Positions 50,726-59,556 of a stretch of 64,000 bases of DNA are shown piece after piece. The first letter of the stretch is position 1. Every line of letters begins with the position of its first letter. The stretch comes from Cryobacterium lactosi (GTDB lineage: Bacteria; Actinomycetota; Actinomycetes; Actinomycetales; Microbacteriaceae), in the NCBI RefSeq assembly GCF_004403945.1, contig NZ_SOHM01000011.1, forward strand, positions 358-64,357. The letters are read 5' to 3'. The position numbers and the translations under genes are program-made. Below the pieces are notes generated by a model, which worked only from the letters and a program-made list of their open reading frames with translations, was not told the DNA's origin and made no database searches.

Positions 50726-51952
50726 TCAGTAGCGGATGGCGTCGATGACCTTGACCCGCACCGCCACCAGGGCGGGCAGCAGGCCGGCGAGGGCGCCCAC
50801 GACGGTGGCACAGACCAGGCCGAGAATGGCGGCTTCCACCGGGAACGGCGGGAAGTCGGTGACTGCGCCCTGGCTGATGAAGCCCTGCAGCATGGGGTTG
50901 GTCACGATGAGCACGGCGCCGATCACGCCGACAACGCCGGCCACGAGGGTGGCGACGATGCTCTCCATCATCACCGAGAAGAACACCCGCCCCGCCGTGG
51001 CGCCGAAGCTGCGCCGGACCCCGATCTCCCGGATGCGTTGCTTGAGGGTCACCAGGGCGATGTTGACCAGGCCGAGGGCGCCGAGCAGCAGCACCAGGCC
51101 GGCCACTCCCGCGACGAGCAGCTTGATCGACCCGAACGGGTCCTCGTTGAACGCGGCGTAGTCCTGCCGGCTCACGGACACGTTGGTCCCCGAACCGATC
51201 GCCGCGGTGAAGTCCCGCTGAATGGCTTTCGTCAGCTCCTCGCTGAGTCCGGCCGGCACCCACATCTCGTAGTTGGGCACCACTCCGTTGGCCGCCTGCT
51301 GTTCCGGCGAGCTCAGGCCGGCGAGGGTGTCGGCCAGCAGGTACATGGCGGGCTCGGTGTCCCAGGTGCTCACGGGGTACACGCCGGTGATGACGGCTGT
51401 GGTCGGCCTGTCACCGAGCAGCGTGGTGGTGGGATGCGTCGCCAGGTCTGGTTGGCCGAGCCTGTCGTAGAAGACCTGGTTCACCAGTACCGCGGGGGCG
51501 AGGCGGTCGGCGTCGGTGGCGCCGAACCAGTCACCCTCGGTGAGTCTCACGCGGTGCATCGTGCCGTAGGGCTGGTCGACGGCCGTGACGCGCACCGGCA
51601 CAGCGCCATCCGCGAACTGCACGGTCTGGCTGGAGTTGACAACCCGGCTGGCGTAGTCGATGCCGTACCGGTCCAGCGTGGTGGTCCAGAGCTCCTCCAT
51701 GACTTCGGCGTCCACCGGCGTGCCGTCGTACTTCGCCACGTACAGGGAGAGGGTCGCCGCCCGGCCGCCCTGTTGTTCGTTCTGCTCCTGCAGGGCCTGC
51801 TGCGCCACGGCGCCGAGCCCCACCACGGTGGTGATCGCGCACACCGCGACGGCCACGCCGATCAGCGAGAGCATCACCCGGGTCTTGTGGATGCGCAGTT
51901 CCTGCCAGGCCTCGACGAAGGAGCCCACGACGTTGCTGAGCAAGCGGTTCAT
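50726..51952 (-). CDS. MacB/FtsX-type ABC transporter permease
   Basis: A 408-residue permease with one N-terminal helix (about 24-48), a large extracytoplasmic domain (about 50-265) and three C-terminal helices with the FtsX-like VTLKQRIREIGVRRSFGATAGRVF coupling loop. It is the MacB class of mechanotransmission exporters rather than a classic importer. The start overlaps the ATPase stop (ATGA). Three genes (adaptor, ATPase, permease) form one coupled operon. The substrate is unknown; such systems export peptides, antibiotics or lipid-linked compounds. Confidence 0.85.
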   Translation of the reverse strand: MNRLLSNVVGSFVEAWQELRIHKTRVMLSLIGVAVAVCAITTVVGLGAVAQQALQEQNEQQGGRAATLSLYVAKYDGTPVDAEVMEELWTTTLDRYGIDYASRVVNSSQTVQFADGAVPVRVTAVDQPYGTMHRVRLTEGDWFGATDADRLAPAVLVNQVFYDRLGQPDLATHPTTTLLGDRPTTAVITGVYPVSTWDTEPAMYLLADTLAGLSSPEQQAANGVVPNYEMWVPAGLSEELTKAIQRDFTAAIGSGTNVSVSRQDYAAFNEDPFGSIKLLVAGVAGLVLLLGALGLVNIALVTLKQRIREIGVRRSFGATAGRVFFSVMMESIVATLVAGVVGVIGAVLIVTNPMLQGFISQGAVTDFPPFPVEAAILGLVCATVVGALAGLLPALVAVRVKVIDAIRY

Positions 51953-52710
51953 GCGGGCACCGCCGCCAGGTCGTCGTCGCGCAGGTCGTCGGGCACGTCG
52001 CCGCCGAGCAGGGCCGAGTCGTCGGGAGCGCCGACCACGGTGAGCACGCCGTGGTCCAGGCGCAGGTGCCGGGTGGCCAGCGCAGCGATGGCCGGGTCGT
52101 GGGTGATGGTGATGAGGGCGGCGCCGGAGCCGGTGGCGACCTCGTCGAGCAGCGCCATCACGTCAGCGCCGGTTTCGAGGTCGAGGGCCCCGGTGGGTTC
52201 GTCGGCGAGGATGAGCCGCGGGCCGCGCACCAGCGACCTGGCGATGGCCACGCGCTGTTGTTCGCCGCCGGAGAGCTTGTCGGGCATCGCCCCCAACCGG
52301 TGGCCGAGGCCGACCCGGTCGAGCATTTCGGTGGCGATGCGGGCGCGCTGCCAGAACTGCTTGCCCTGGGCGTAGAGCAGCGGGGTCATCACATTCTCGA
52401 GCGCCGTGCGGCCCTGCAGCAGGTTGAACTGCTGGAAGATGAAGCCCACGTCACGTCCGCGCACCCGGTCACGCTCGGCCGAGGAGAACGACTTCACCGG
52501 CCGGCCGTCGAACTCGAGGTCGCCCGTGGTGGGGTTGTCGAGCAGGCCGAGCAGGTTGAGCAGGGTGGACTTGCCCGAACCACTGCGGCCCACGATGGAC
52601 ACCCGGTCCCCCACCGCCACATCGAGGTCGACGCCGGAGAGGATCGTCAGCGGCGGAGCGTCAATGAGCTGGACGGTGCGGGTGACACCGGCCAGGTGCA
52701 GGAGCGTCAC
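51949..52710 (-). CDS. ABC transporter ATPase (MacB/LolD type)
   Basis: A 253-residue ATPase. Walker A is GRSGSGKST, the Q-loop is GFIFQQFNLLQGRT, the signature is [16 protein letters not shown], and Walker B is LILADEPTGALDLE. The GALD block is typical of LolD/MacB. About 45 residues after the ATPase core are not conserved. The start is GTG (52708-52710), overlapping the adaptor stop as GTGA. Confidence 0.92.
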   Translation of the reverse strand: MTLLHLAGVTRTVQLIDAPPLTILSGVDLDVAVGDRVSIVGRSGSGKSTLLNLLGLLDNPTTGDLEFDGRPVKSFSSAERDRVRGRDVGFIFQQFNLLQGRTALENVMTPLLYAQGKQFWQRARIATEMLDRVGLGHRLGAMPDKLSGGEQQRVAIARSLVRGPRLILADEPTGALDLETGADVMALLDEVATGSGAALITITHDPAIAALATRHLRLDHGVLTVVGAPDDSALLGGDVPDDLRDDDLAAVPA

Positions 52711-53777
52711 CGGAGCGTCATCCCGGGTTCGGAGCAGACCTCGCTGCCGTCGGGCGCGGTGACACAGCCGTCGGCCGGTACCGCGACGGCACCGGGCACG
52801 AACTGGTTGATCAGGTCGCCCTCGGCCAGGCCGGTCAGAACCTGCACGGATGTACCGTCGTTCATGCCGAGGGTCACCGGGCGTTCCTCGGTGCTGCCGT
52901 CGGGCAGAACGAACCAGACGATGCCGGTCTCGGCGGATCCCTTCACGGCCGTGGTGGGCACGACGAGCACGTTCTCCACCTTGCCGCCTGCGATGGTGAT
53001 CTGGGCGGCGAGGCCCGGGAACACCGTCACCTCGGCGGGGATGGCACAGCTGACGGTGGTGCCTGAGGCGCCACCGGTGCCGCCCGTGTCGGTGCCCGAC
53101 GCCGGGTCGGCGCCCGTGCCGCCGGCATCCGCCCCGGCCAGCGGGGTGCTGATACGCAGTCCTGTGCAGGTGAACGGCGCCGGGCCGTTGGTGATGGCGA
53201 TGGATGCCTCGGTGGGCTGTGTGACCAGCCGGTACTGCTGTTCGGGGCTGAGCGATCCGCTCACGGAGTGGCTGGGCGGGGCGACCTGTCCGGTGGTGTC
53301 GCCGATCGCGACCGACTGGCCGTGGATGACGGTGAGCGCGCTCAGCACGCCATCGGCCGGCGCGTAGACCTTCTCGAAGGTGACCGCAGGCTTCGGTTGG
53401 CTGCTTGAGACCATCCCGGTGGCCGGGTCGGTCGTTTCGACGGGGTCGGCAATGGTCTCGACCTTGATGTCGTAGATTTTGTCGCCCGCCGCCACGGTCT
53501 GGCCGGCGGCGAAGAAGATCTCGTCAACGGTGCCGACGGCCACGGCCTTGACGGGCACGGCGGCATCCGCCGACACGGTCGCCGGCAGTGTCACGTCGTT
53601 GGTGATCGTGCCCAGGGCCACGGGCACCTGCGGTTCGACGATCTGGCCGGTCGGCTGGGCCGGGTCCTGTGCCTCTGCGGTGTCGGCGAAGAAGGCCAGT
53701 TTCACCAGGGCCACGGCGATCGCCGCAATCACCAGCAACCGGAGGATCGGAAAGACCCATTTGCGCATCACATTCAC
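52707..53777 (-). CDS. Membrane-anchored adaptor (HlyD/RND-adaptor-like) of an ABC exporter
   Basis: A 356-residue protein with one N-terminal helix, then a periplasmic-adaptor-like fold: VSADAAVPVKAVAVGTVDEIFFAAGQTVAAGDKIYDI is half of the lipoyl domain, APADGVLSALTVIHGQSVAIGD is the other half, and PTTAVKGSAETGIVWFVLPDGSTEERPVTLG is the membrane-proximal part. A Gly/Thr-rich stretch (roughly 220-242) interrupts it. Adaptors of this type are paired with MacB-like pumps. The start is put at GTG 53775-53777 because GGGGGA lies about seven bases upstream; an ATG at 53766-53768 is the alternative. The operon has its own start after the RNase J terminator. Confidence 0.78.
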   Translation of the reverse strand: MNVMRKWVFPILRLLVIAAIAVALVKLAFFADTAEAQDPAQPTGQIVEPQVPVALGTITNDVTLPATVSADAAVPVKAVAVGTVDEIFFAAGQTVAAGDKIYDIKVETIADPVETTDPATGMVSSSQPKPAVTFEKVYAPADGVLSALTVIHGQSVAIGDTTGQVAPPSHSVSGSLSPEQQYRLVTQPTEASIAITNGPAPFTCTGLRISTPLAGADAGGTGADPASGTDTGGTGGASGTTVSCAIPAEVTVFPGLAAQITIAGGKVENVLVVPTTAVKGSAETGIVWFVLPDGSTEERPVTLGMNDGTSVQVLTGLAEGDLINQFVPGAVAVPADGCVTAPDGSEVCSEPGMTLR

Positions 53778-53912
53778 TGGTTTCCCCCATACTCGCACCG
53801 CACCCGCACGGTGCCGGCTGGCTCGAGCCTAGGGCCAGGTCCGAGCCGTCAGGGCGACTTTCGGCCAATATCCTCCTGGAGGATGACGTCCTGGTCGGGG
53901 CGGTAAAAAGAC

Positions 53913-53948
53913 GACAACCCCCGGCGCCGAAGGCGGCCGGGGGTTGTC
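53913..53948 (-). terminator. RNase J terminator
   Basis: A 13-bp stem (53913-53925 with 53936-53948) with an inner GCC/GGC pair lies 24 bases after the RNase J stop. On the minus strand it is followed closely by CGTCTTTTTA, a genuine U-run. Confidence 0.93.
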
Positions 53949-53972
53949 TGATGGTGCGGGTACTGCGGGCGA

Positions 53973-55649
53973 CTACGCCTCGATGATCATCGGAACAATC
54001 ATCGGGCGACGGCGGAACGACGCCTGCACCCAGCGGCCGACGGTACGGCGCACGACCTGCGTGAGCGCGTACGTGTCGTGGCTGCCGCTCTGGGCGGCCT
54101 CGGCCAGGGCGGCCTCGATCTTGGGCCGTACGGAGTCGAAGACCGAGTCGTCCTCGGCGAACCCCTTGGCGTGGATCTCCGGCCCGGTGATGATCTTGCC
54201 GGTGGACTTGTCGACCACGACGATGATGGAGATGAAGCCTTCTTCGGCCAGCGTGCGCCGGTCGGTGAGGTCGGCTTCGGTGATCTCGCCGACCGTGGAA
54301 CCATCTACGTACACGTAGCCGAGGTCAAGCTGGCCGACCTTCTTCACGTCGCCGTTGCGCAGGTCGAGCACGGTGCCGTCTTCGGCGAGGATGGCGCGTT
54401 CGACGGGAACCCCGCTCTGCACGGCGAGCTTGGCGTTGGCCACCAGGTGGCGGTATTCGCCGTGCACGGGCAGCACGTTCTTGGGCCGAAGCACGTTGTA
54501 CACGTAGAGCAGCTCGCCGGCGGCGGCGTGTCCGGAGACGTGCACCTTGGCGTTGCCCTTGTGCACGACGTTGGCGCCGAGCTTGGTCAGTCCGTCGATG
54601 ATGCGGTAGACCGCGTTCTCGTTGCCGGGGATCAGGCTGGAGGCCAGGATGACGGTGTCGCCGGGGCCGACCTCGATCTGGTGTTCGCTGTTCACGATGC
54701 GGCTGAGGACGGCCATCGGCTCGCCCTGCGAACCCGTGGACATGTAGACGATCTTGTTGTCCGGGATGTTCCCGGCCTTTTTGAAGTCGATGAGCACACC
54801 ATCCGGCACCTTGAGGTAGCCGAGGTCGGCGGCGATGGTCATGTTGCGTACCATCGAACGGCCCAGCAGCGCCACGCGGCGTCCGTTGGCGTGGGCGGCG
54901 TCGAGCACCTGCTGCACGCGGTGCACGTGGCTGGAGAAGCTGGCGATGACCACGCGGCGCGGGGCGCGGGCGATGACGTCTTCAAGCACCGGGCCGATGG
55001 CGCGCTCGCTCGGCGTGAAGCCGGGTACGTCGGCGTTGGTGGAGTCGACCAGGAACAGGTCGATGCCCTCCTCGCCGAGGCGGGCGAAGTCCCGGAGGTC
55101 GGTGATGCGGTTGTCCAGCGGCAGCTGGTCCATCTTGAAGTCACCGGTGTGCAGCACGCTGCCACCCTCGGTCTTGATCGCGACAGCGAGGGCGTCGGGG
55201 ATCGAGTGGTTCACGGCGACGAACTCGAGGTTGAACGGGCCGAGGCGCTCCTTCTGGCCCTCCTTCACCTGCAGAGTGTAGGGGGTGATGCGGTGTTCCT
55301 TGAGCTTGGCCTCGATGAAGGCCAGCGTCAGGCCGGAGCCGATCAGGGGGATGTCCTGGCGAAGCTTCAGCAGGTACGGAACGGCGCCGATGTGGTCTTC
55401 GTGGCCGTGCGTGAGCACCACACCGACGATGTCCTTCAGGCGGTCCTTGATCGGGGTGAAGTCGGGCAGGATCAGGTCGACACCGGGCTGGTGCTCTTCG
55501 GGGAAGAGCACGCCGCAGTCGACGATCAGGATCTTGCCGTTGATCTCGAAGGTGGTCATGTTCCGGCCGATTTCGCCGAGTCCGCCGATGGGCGTGACAC
55601 GGAGAGTCCCCTTGGGGAGCGCGGGCGGTGCGTATACGTCGTTGGGCAT
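53973..55649 (-). CDS. rnj: Ribonuclease J
   Basis: A 558-residue metallo-beta-lactamase/beta-CASP ribonuclease with 5' exo- and endonuclease activity in mRNA turnover and rRNA maturation. The metal-binding motif THGHEDHIG is at residues 80-88; LLVDSTNA-like FLVDSTNADVPG and HVSGHAAAGEL lie in the beta-CASP part. Residues past about 480 form the C-terminal domain. It lies between dapA and the exporter operon; Mycobacterium has rnj beside dapA too. Confidence 0.96.
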   Translation of the reverse strand: MPNDVYAPPALPKGTLRVTPIGGLGEIGRNMTTFEINGKILIVDCGVLFPEEHQPGVDLILPDFTPIKDRLKDIVGVVLTHGHEDHIGAVPYLLKLRQDIPLIGSGLTLAFIEAKLKEHRITPYTLQVKEGQKERLGPFNLEFVAVNHSIPDALAVAIKTEGGSVLHTGDFKMDQLPLDNRITDLRDFARLGEEGIDLFLVDSTNADVPGFTPSERAIGPVLEDVIARAPRRVVIASFSSHVHRVQQVLDAAHANGRRVALLGRSMVRNMTIAADLGYLKVPDGVLIDFKKAGNIPDNKIVYMSTGSQGEPMAVLSRIVNSEHQIEVGPGDTVILASSLIPGNENAVYRIIDGLTKLGANVVHKGNAKVHVSGHAAAGELLYVYNVLRPKNVLPVHGEYRHLVANAKLAVQSGVPVERAILAEDGTVLDLRNGDVKKVGQLDLGYVYVDGSTVGEITEADLTDRRTLAEEGFISIIVVVDKSTGKIITGPEIHAKGFAEDDSVFDSVRPKIEAALAEAAQSGSHDTYALTQVVRRTVGRWVQASFRRRPMIVPMIIEA

Positions 55650-55738
55650 AAGCCCTCCTATATGTGGAGTTGGTGGTACGTGAAGTTGGTGCTGCTGGAG
55701 TCTGTGGTGGTGCGGTCTAACTTGTGGCGTGTGGCTTT

Positions 55739-56716
55739 CTAGCGGGTGGTTCCGGCGATCTTGGGCAGTGCGCCACCTGCGGCGGCGTTGCGGTCGGGGC
55801 GGAAGTTGGTGAAGTCGACGCCGGGGATGTTCCGGACCAGGTCGATCTCGTCTTCGATCATGGCGGCCTCGGATTCCTCCGGGCCGACGAGGGGCAGGCG
55901 CACGCGGGGGCTGCCGATGCGGCCCAGACCGTGCAGGATGTACTTGGCCGCGACGGTGCCGGGCACGTGGGTCATCACGGCGCGCACGAGCGGTTCGAGC
56001 TGCTGATGAGCCAGCGTCGCCGCCTTGAGGTCGCCCGCGTTCACGGCATCCACCATCTGGCGGTACGGCGTGGCCGCGATGTTCGCGGTGACGCCGATCA
56101 GGCCGGTGGCGCCGATCGAGAGGTGCGGCAGCACGTTGGGGTCGTCGCCGGAGAAGTAGAGCAGGTCGGTCTGGTTGAGCACCCGGCTGACCTGGGCCAG
56201 GTCGCCCTTGGCGTCCTTGACGGCGAGGATGTTCGGGTGCTTCGCGGCGCGCAGGATGGTTTCGTAGGTAATCGGGATGCCCGTGCGGCCGGGGATGTCG
56301 TAGAGGATCACCGGCAGGTCGGTGGCATCCGCGATCATGCGGAAGTGCGTGAGTACGCCGGCCTGGGTGGGCTTGTTGTAATACGGGGTGACGATCATGT
56401 TGCCGTCGGCGCCGGCCTTCTCGCTCTGCTTAGCGAGCTGCATGGCGTGCGCGGTCTCGTTGGATCCGCCACCGGTGATGATCTTGGCGCGGCCGGCCGC
56501 GACGTCCTTGCCGACCTCGACGAGCCGGATCTTCTCGGGGTCGGTGAGGGTGGAGGTCTCACCGGTGGTGCCGGTGACCACGATGCCGTCGGCCCCTGCG
56601 GTGATGACGTCGTCGATGTGCTTCTCGACGTCTGCCCAGGCCACCTCTCCGTCAGCGGTGAATGGTGTCACCAGGGCGACGAGGACCTGCCCGAATGGGT
56701 TGAAAGGAGTAGACAC
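55739..56716 (-). CDS. dapA: 4-hydroxy-tetrahydrodipicolinate synthase
   Basis: First committed step of lysine/diaminopimelate synthesis: pyruvate plus aspartate semialdehyde. The 325-residue barrel has TGTTGETSTL (48-57), Tyr139 in LPVILYDIPGRTG and the Schiff-base Lys167 in ILAVKDAKGD. The start is GTG (56714-56716). It is followed by rnj after 89 bp. dapB, often nearby with thyX in between, is 4.6 kb away beyond a block on the other strand. Confidence 0.96.
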   Translation of the reverse strand: MSTPFNPFGQVLVALVTPFTADGEVAWADVEKHIDDVITAGADGIVVTGTTGETSTLTDPEKIRLVEVGKDVAAGRAKIITGGGSNETAHAMQLAKQSEKAGADGNMIVTPYYNKPTQAGVLTHFRMIADATDLPVILYDIPGRTGIPITYETILRAAKHPNILAVKDAKGDLAQVSRVLNQTDLLYFSGDDPNVLPHLSIGATGLIGVTANIAATPYRQMVDAVNAGDLKAATLAHQQLEPLVRAVMTHVPGTVAAKYILHGLGRIGSPRVRLPLVGPEESEAAMIEDEIDLVRNIPGVDFTNFRPDRNAAAGGALPKIAGTTR

Positions 56717-56829
56717 GTTTTACAGGTTATCGTCTAGCGCGCCCTCCCGCGCCTTTGCGGGTGCTCTCGCGCGCGTCATCTGCCGTCATACGGGCTGTTC
56801 GGCGCCCGCCTCGGCGTAACCTCTCCTGC

Positions 56830-57285
56830 ATGAACCCAGCCGCTGCCCTGCTTGTTCTGGTGCTGTTGGTCGCGCTGACCACCGCACTGGGGCTGCTCTG
56901 GCGCCGCCGGCAGGGCCGGGTGACGAGCGCGAGTGCTGATGTGGTCACGGCCGCCGAGCTCGGGCTGCCCACGTCTGATTCCGCGCCGGTCTTCGGTGCC
57001 GAGGCGACCCTGCTGCAGTTCTCCACCGAGTTCTGCTCCCGCTGCCCCGGCACCAGCACCCTGCTGCGCCAGGTGGCGGATGCGCGTGCGGGCGTTCGGC
57101 ACGTTGACGTGGACCTCACCAGCCGGGCGGACCTCGCCCGGCGGTTCAACGTGCTGCAGACGCCGACCACGCTTGTGCTGGACCGGGCCGGCCGGGTGCG
57201 CGCCCGGGTGGGCGGTGTGCCGAACCGGGCCGCCCTGCATGCCCACCTCGACGACCTCGTCCTCGACGTTCAGGAGTTCCGATGA
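56830..57285 (+). CDS. Thioredoxin-like membrane-anchored protein
   Basis: A 151-residue protein with an N-terminal helix (about 4-24) and a thioredoxin fold. The redox motif is CSRC in QFSTEFCSRCPGTS, and the cis-proline block is FNVLQTPTTLVLD. The domain is probably outside the membrane or facing it. The ATG at 56830 has no ribosome binding site but a TAACCT element seven bases upstream, so a leaderless mRNA is possible. Its stop overlaps the start of the DUF4395 gene (ATGA), a pairing I recall from other actinobacteria, so it probably passes electrons with that membrane protein. Confidence 0.82.
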   Translation: MNPAAALLVLVLLVALTTALGLLWRRRQGRVTSASADVVTAAELGLPTSDSAPVFGAEATLLQFSTEFCSRCPGTSTLLRQVADARAGVRHVDVDLTSRADLARRFNVLQTPTTLVLDRAGRVRARVGGVPNRAALHAHLDDLVLDVQEFR

Positions 57286-57770
57286 CCCAGCCCCATCCCG
57301 TTGCCGCCGCGAAACGACCAGGGGTGGACCCGCGCGGACCCCGGTTCGGGGCCGCCGTCACGGCCGTGGTGCTGCTGGTGGTGATCTTCCTCGCGCTGGT
57401 CGGCGCATCCGTCGCCGCGCTGACCCTGCTCGCCGCGCAGACCGCGGTGTTCGCCTGGAGCACCGTGGCCGGTGTCGCGCGGCATCCGTACGGTCTGCTC
57501 TTCAAGACCCTGGTGCGCCCGCGGCTCGGCCCGCCCGCGGCACTCGAGGACCCGGCGCCGCCCACCTTCGCCCAGGGGGTCGGCCTGCTGGTCGCCCTGA
57601 TCGGTGTGGCGCTCGGCCTCGCCGGGGTGCCGGCGGCCGTGCCCATCGCAGCAGCGGCCGCGTTCGTGGCGGCGTTCCTGAACGCGGTCTTCGACTACTG
57701 CCTGGGCTGCCAGCTCTACCTCCTGCTGGTGCGAAGCGGGATTCTCGGTCGGAGCCCGGCGGCGCCCTGA
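57282..57770 (+). CDS. DUF4395 membrane protein
   Basis: A 162-residue integral membrane protein of the DUF4395 type. Two N-terminal helices (about 22-48 and 50-65) are followed by RHPYGLLFKTLVRPRLGPPAALEDPAPPTFAQGVG and two further helices (about 100-145), with FDYCLGCQLYLLL near the end. The CxxC in LGC-type DYCLGC may be redox-active, fitting the thioredoxin-like partner encoded upstream. Function unknown. Confidence 0.8.
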   Translation: MTQPHPVAAAKRPGVDPRGPRFGAAVTAVVLLVVIFLALVGASVAALTLLAAQTAVFAWSTVAGVARHPYGLLFKTLVRPRLGPPAALEDPAPPTFAQGVGLLVALIGVALGLAGVPAAVPIAAAAAFVAAFLNAVFDYCLGCQLYLLLVRSGILGRSPAAP

Positions 57771-57901
57771 CCGGCGGGTGGCCTGGCGCGCGGCGGGGCT
57801 GGGCTGAGCGGGGCTGGGAACCTGCCCGTTGCCCGTGGATTCACCGTGCCTGATCCAGGGCCGGCGGATAGGCTGGTGATCCACTTCCAGGAGGTAACAC
57901 C

Positions 57902-58327
57902 ATGGCCCTGACCAGCGAAGCAACCACCGTATGGACCGGCGACCTGATGACGGGTTCCGGAACCGTCTCCCTCGATTCCTCGCACGGCGGGTCGTTCCCG
58001 GTGAACTGGAAGGCCCGCGCAGAGGGCACCGCCAATACGACCAACCCCGAGGAGCTGCTCGGTGCCGCGCATGCATCCTGCTTCTCGATGGCGCTGGCGA
58101 ACATCCTCACCTCAGCCGGGCACCCGCCGACGAGCATTCAGACCACCGCCGCGGTGACCTTCGTCGCCGGAACCGGCGTCACCGGCAGCCACCTGCTCGT
58201 GAGCGCCAGCGTTCCGGGCGTCACCGAGGAGCAGTTCGAGGCGTTCGCACAGGACGCGAAGGTGAACTGCCCGATCTCCCAGGCGTTGACGGGCATCCCG
58301 ATCACCATTGAAGCCGAGCTGGCCTGA
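57902..58327 (+). CDS. osmC: OsmC-family peroxiredoxin (second copy)
   Basis: A 141-residue hydroperoxide reductase with Cys60 in GAAHASCFSM and Cys123 in KVNCPISQALTG. It resembles the protein at 3128-3571 in length and in the position of both cysteines, yet the surrounding residues are about as different as separate OsmC subfamilies, so they are old paralogues. The ATG follows GGAGG (57889-57893). No regulator gene is next to it. Confidence 0.92.
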   Translation: MALTSEATTVWTGDLMTGSGTVSLDSSHGGSFPVNWKARAEGTANTTNPEELLGAAHASCFSMALANILTSAGHPPTSIQTTAAVTFVAGTGVTGSHLLVSASVPGVTEEQFEAFAQDAKVNCPISQALTGIPITIEAELA

Positions 58328-58346
58328 GCGGCCGCCGGTAACTCCC

Positions 58347-59231
58347 ATGCGCGTACTCATCTCCGGAGCCTCCGGACTCATCGGCTCCGAATTGACCCGT
58401 CAGCTGGAGGCCGCGGGGCACACCGTGCTCCGGCTCGTGCGACGCCCGCCGCAAACCCGGGCGGAGTTCCGCTGGGACCCGGCGACGCTGACCCTGGACC
58501 CTGCCGTGCTCGACGGTGTGGATGCGGTGATCAACCTGTCCGGCGCCTCGATCGGGCGGCTGCCCTGGACCAAGTCCTATCGGCGCCAGATCATGGAATC
58601 CCGGGTGCAGGCCACGCGCACCCTCACCGACGCCATGCGCCGTTCCGCCACGCCGCCGTCGGTGCTGCTGAACGCCTCAGCCGTAGGGATCTACGGCAAC
58701 CGGCCCGGTGAAGAGCTCACCGAGGAGTCGCTGCCCGGCTCCGACTTTCTGGCCACGGTCGTCACGACCTGGGAGGCGGAGGCCCGCCTGGCCCCTGAGG
58801 CCACCCGGGTGGTGATGCTTCGCACCGGCCTGGTGCTTGCCAAGGGCGGCGCGTTGAAGCCGCTGATGCCGATCGTGCGGCTCGGCCTCGGCGGTCCGCT
58901 CGGTCGCGGCAGCCAGATGTGGCCGTGGGTGAGCCTGCACGACGAGGCCGCCGCGATCGTGCACCTGCTCACCTCGGAGCTCAGCGGGCCGGTGAACCTC
59001 GCCGGCCCCACCCCGGCGACCGCCAACGACGTGATCCGGGCCGTGGCCACGGCGCTGCGCCGGCCGTTCTTTGTTCCGGTGCCCGAGGTGGTGCTCACGC
59101 TCGCCCTGCAGGATGCCGCCAGGCAACTGCTGCTCGCCGACCAGCGGGTGAGCTCGGCGAAGCTGGAGGCCGACGGTTTCCGCTTCACCCACCGCACGGC
59201 CGCCGAAGCGGTCACCTGGATGCTGCGCTAA
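58347..59231 (+). CDS. TIGR01777-type NAD-dependent epimerase/SulA-like protein
   Basis: A 294-residue short-chain dehydrogenase of the YfcH/TIGR01777 class. The Rossmann motif is ISGASGLIGSEL, then VINLSGASIGRLPWT, ESRVQATRTL, LNASAVGIYGNRPGEEL with Tyr in the catalytic position, and the C-terminal DUF1731 part (about 245-294, VPEVVLTLALQDAARQLLLADQRV). The substrate is unknown. I chose the ATG at 58347 (MRVLISGASG); the longer frame overlaps the upstream gene. The stop at 59231 is followed by a palindromic repeat. Confidence 0.88.
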   Translation: MRVLISGASGLIGSELTRQLEAAGHTVLRLVRRPPQTRAEFRWDPATLTLDPAVLDGVDAVINLSGASIGRLPWTKSYRRQIMESRVQATRTLTDAMRRSATPPSVLLNASAVGIYGNRPGEELTEESLPGSDFLATVVTTWEAEARLAPEATRVVMLRTGLVLAKGGALKPLMPIVRLGLGGPLGRGSQMWPWVSLHDEAAAIVHLLTSELSGPVNLAGPTPATANDVIRAVATALRRPFFVPVPEVVLTLALQDAARQLLLADQRVSSAKLEADGFRFTHRTAAEAVTWMLR

Positions 59232-59320
59232 CGGTTCCGTCGGGCGTCGCGGGCGGTGGTCCCGCGGCGCCGGGCCCGGACTCGTCCTACGGGCGGGCCG
59301 AACCCGGGCGTGAGCTCGGT

Positions 59321-59382
59321 GTGCGGGGTAGGCGCCGCTATGCGGGTGGCGCGCCACCGGCCTAGCGGCGCCTGCCCCGCAC
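59321..59382. repeat. GC-rich palindromic repeat, copy A
   Basis: A 62-bp near-perfect palindrome centred at 59351/59352, with GTGCGGGG and CCCCGCAC at its ends and GGCGCCGCTA and TAGCGGCGCC inside. Its left half shares most of its sequence with two more copies at 60.6 and 60.8 kb. The 59232-59556 interval around it has no other recognised feature. Confidence 0.9.
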
Positions 59383-59556
59383 GGCTCGAGATTCTGCTCG
59401 GGTTCACCTCATCCTCACCTTCACGGGCCGAGCCTCGCCGTCACCTCACGGTGCTGCGGGCGGCAGGCCTGTCCTCCACAGACTCCCCCGCCCGGAGTTT
59501 TCACCAACCACAGTTCGGTGACGGTAGCCGTGGCGACTGGCGCCCAGACTCGCCCG

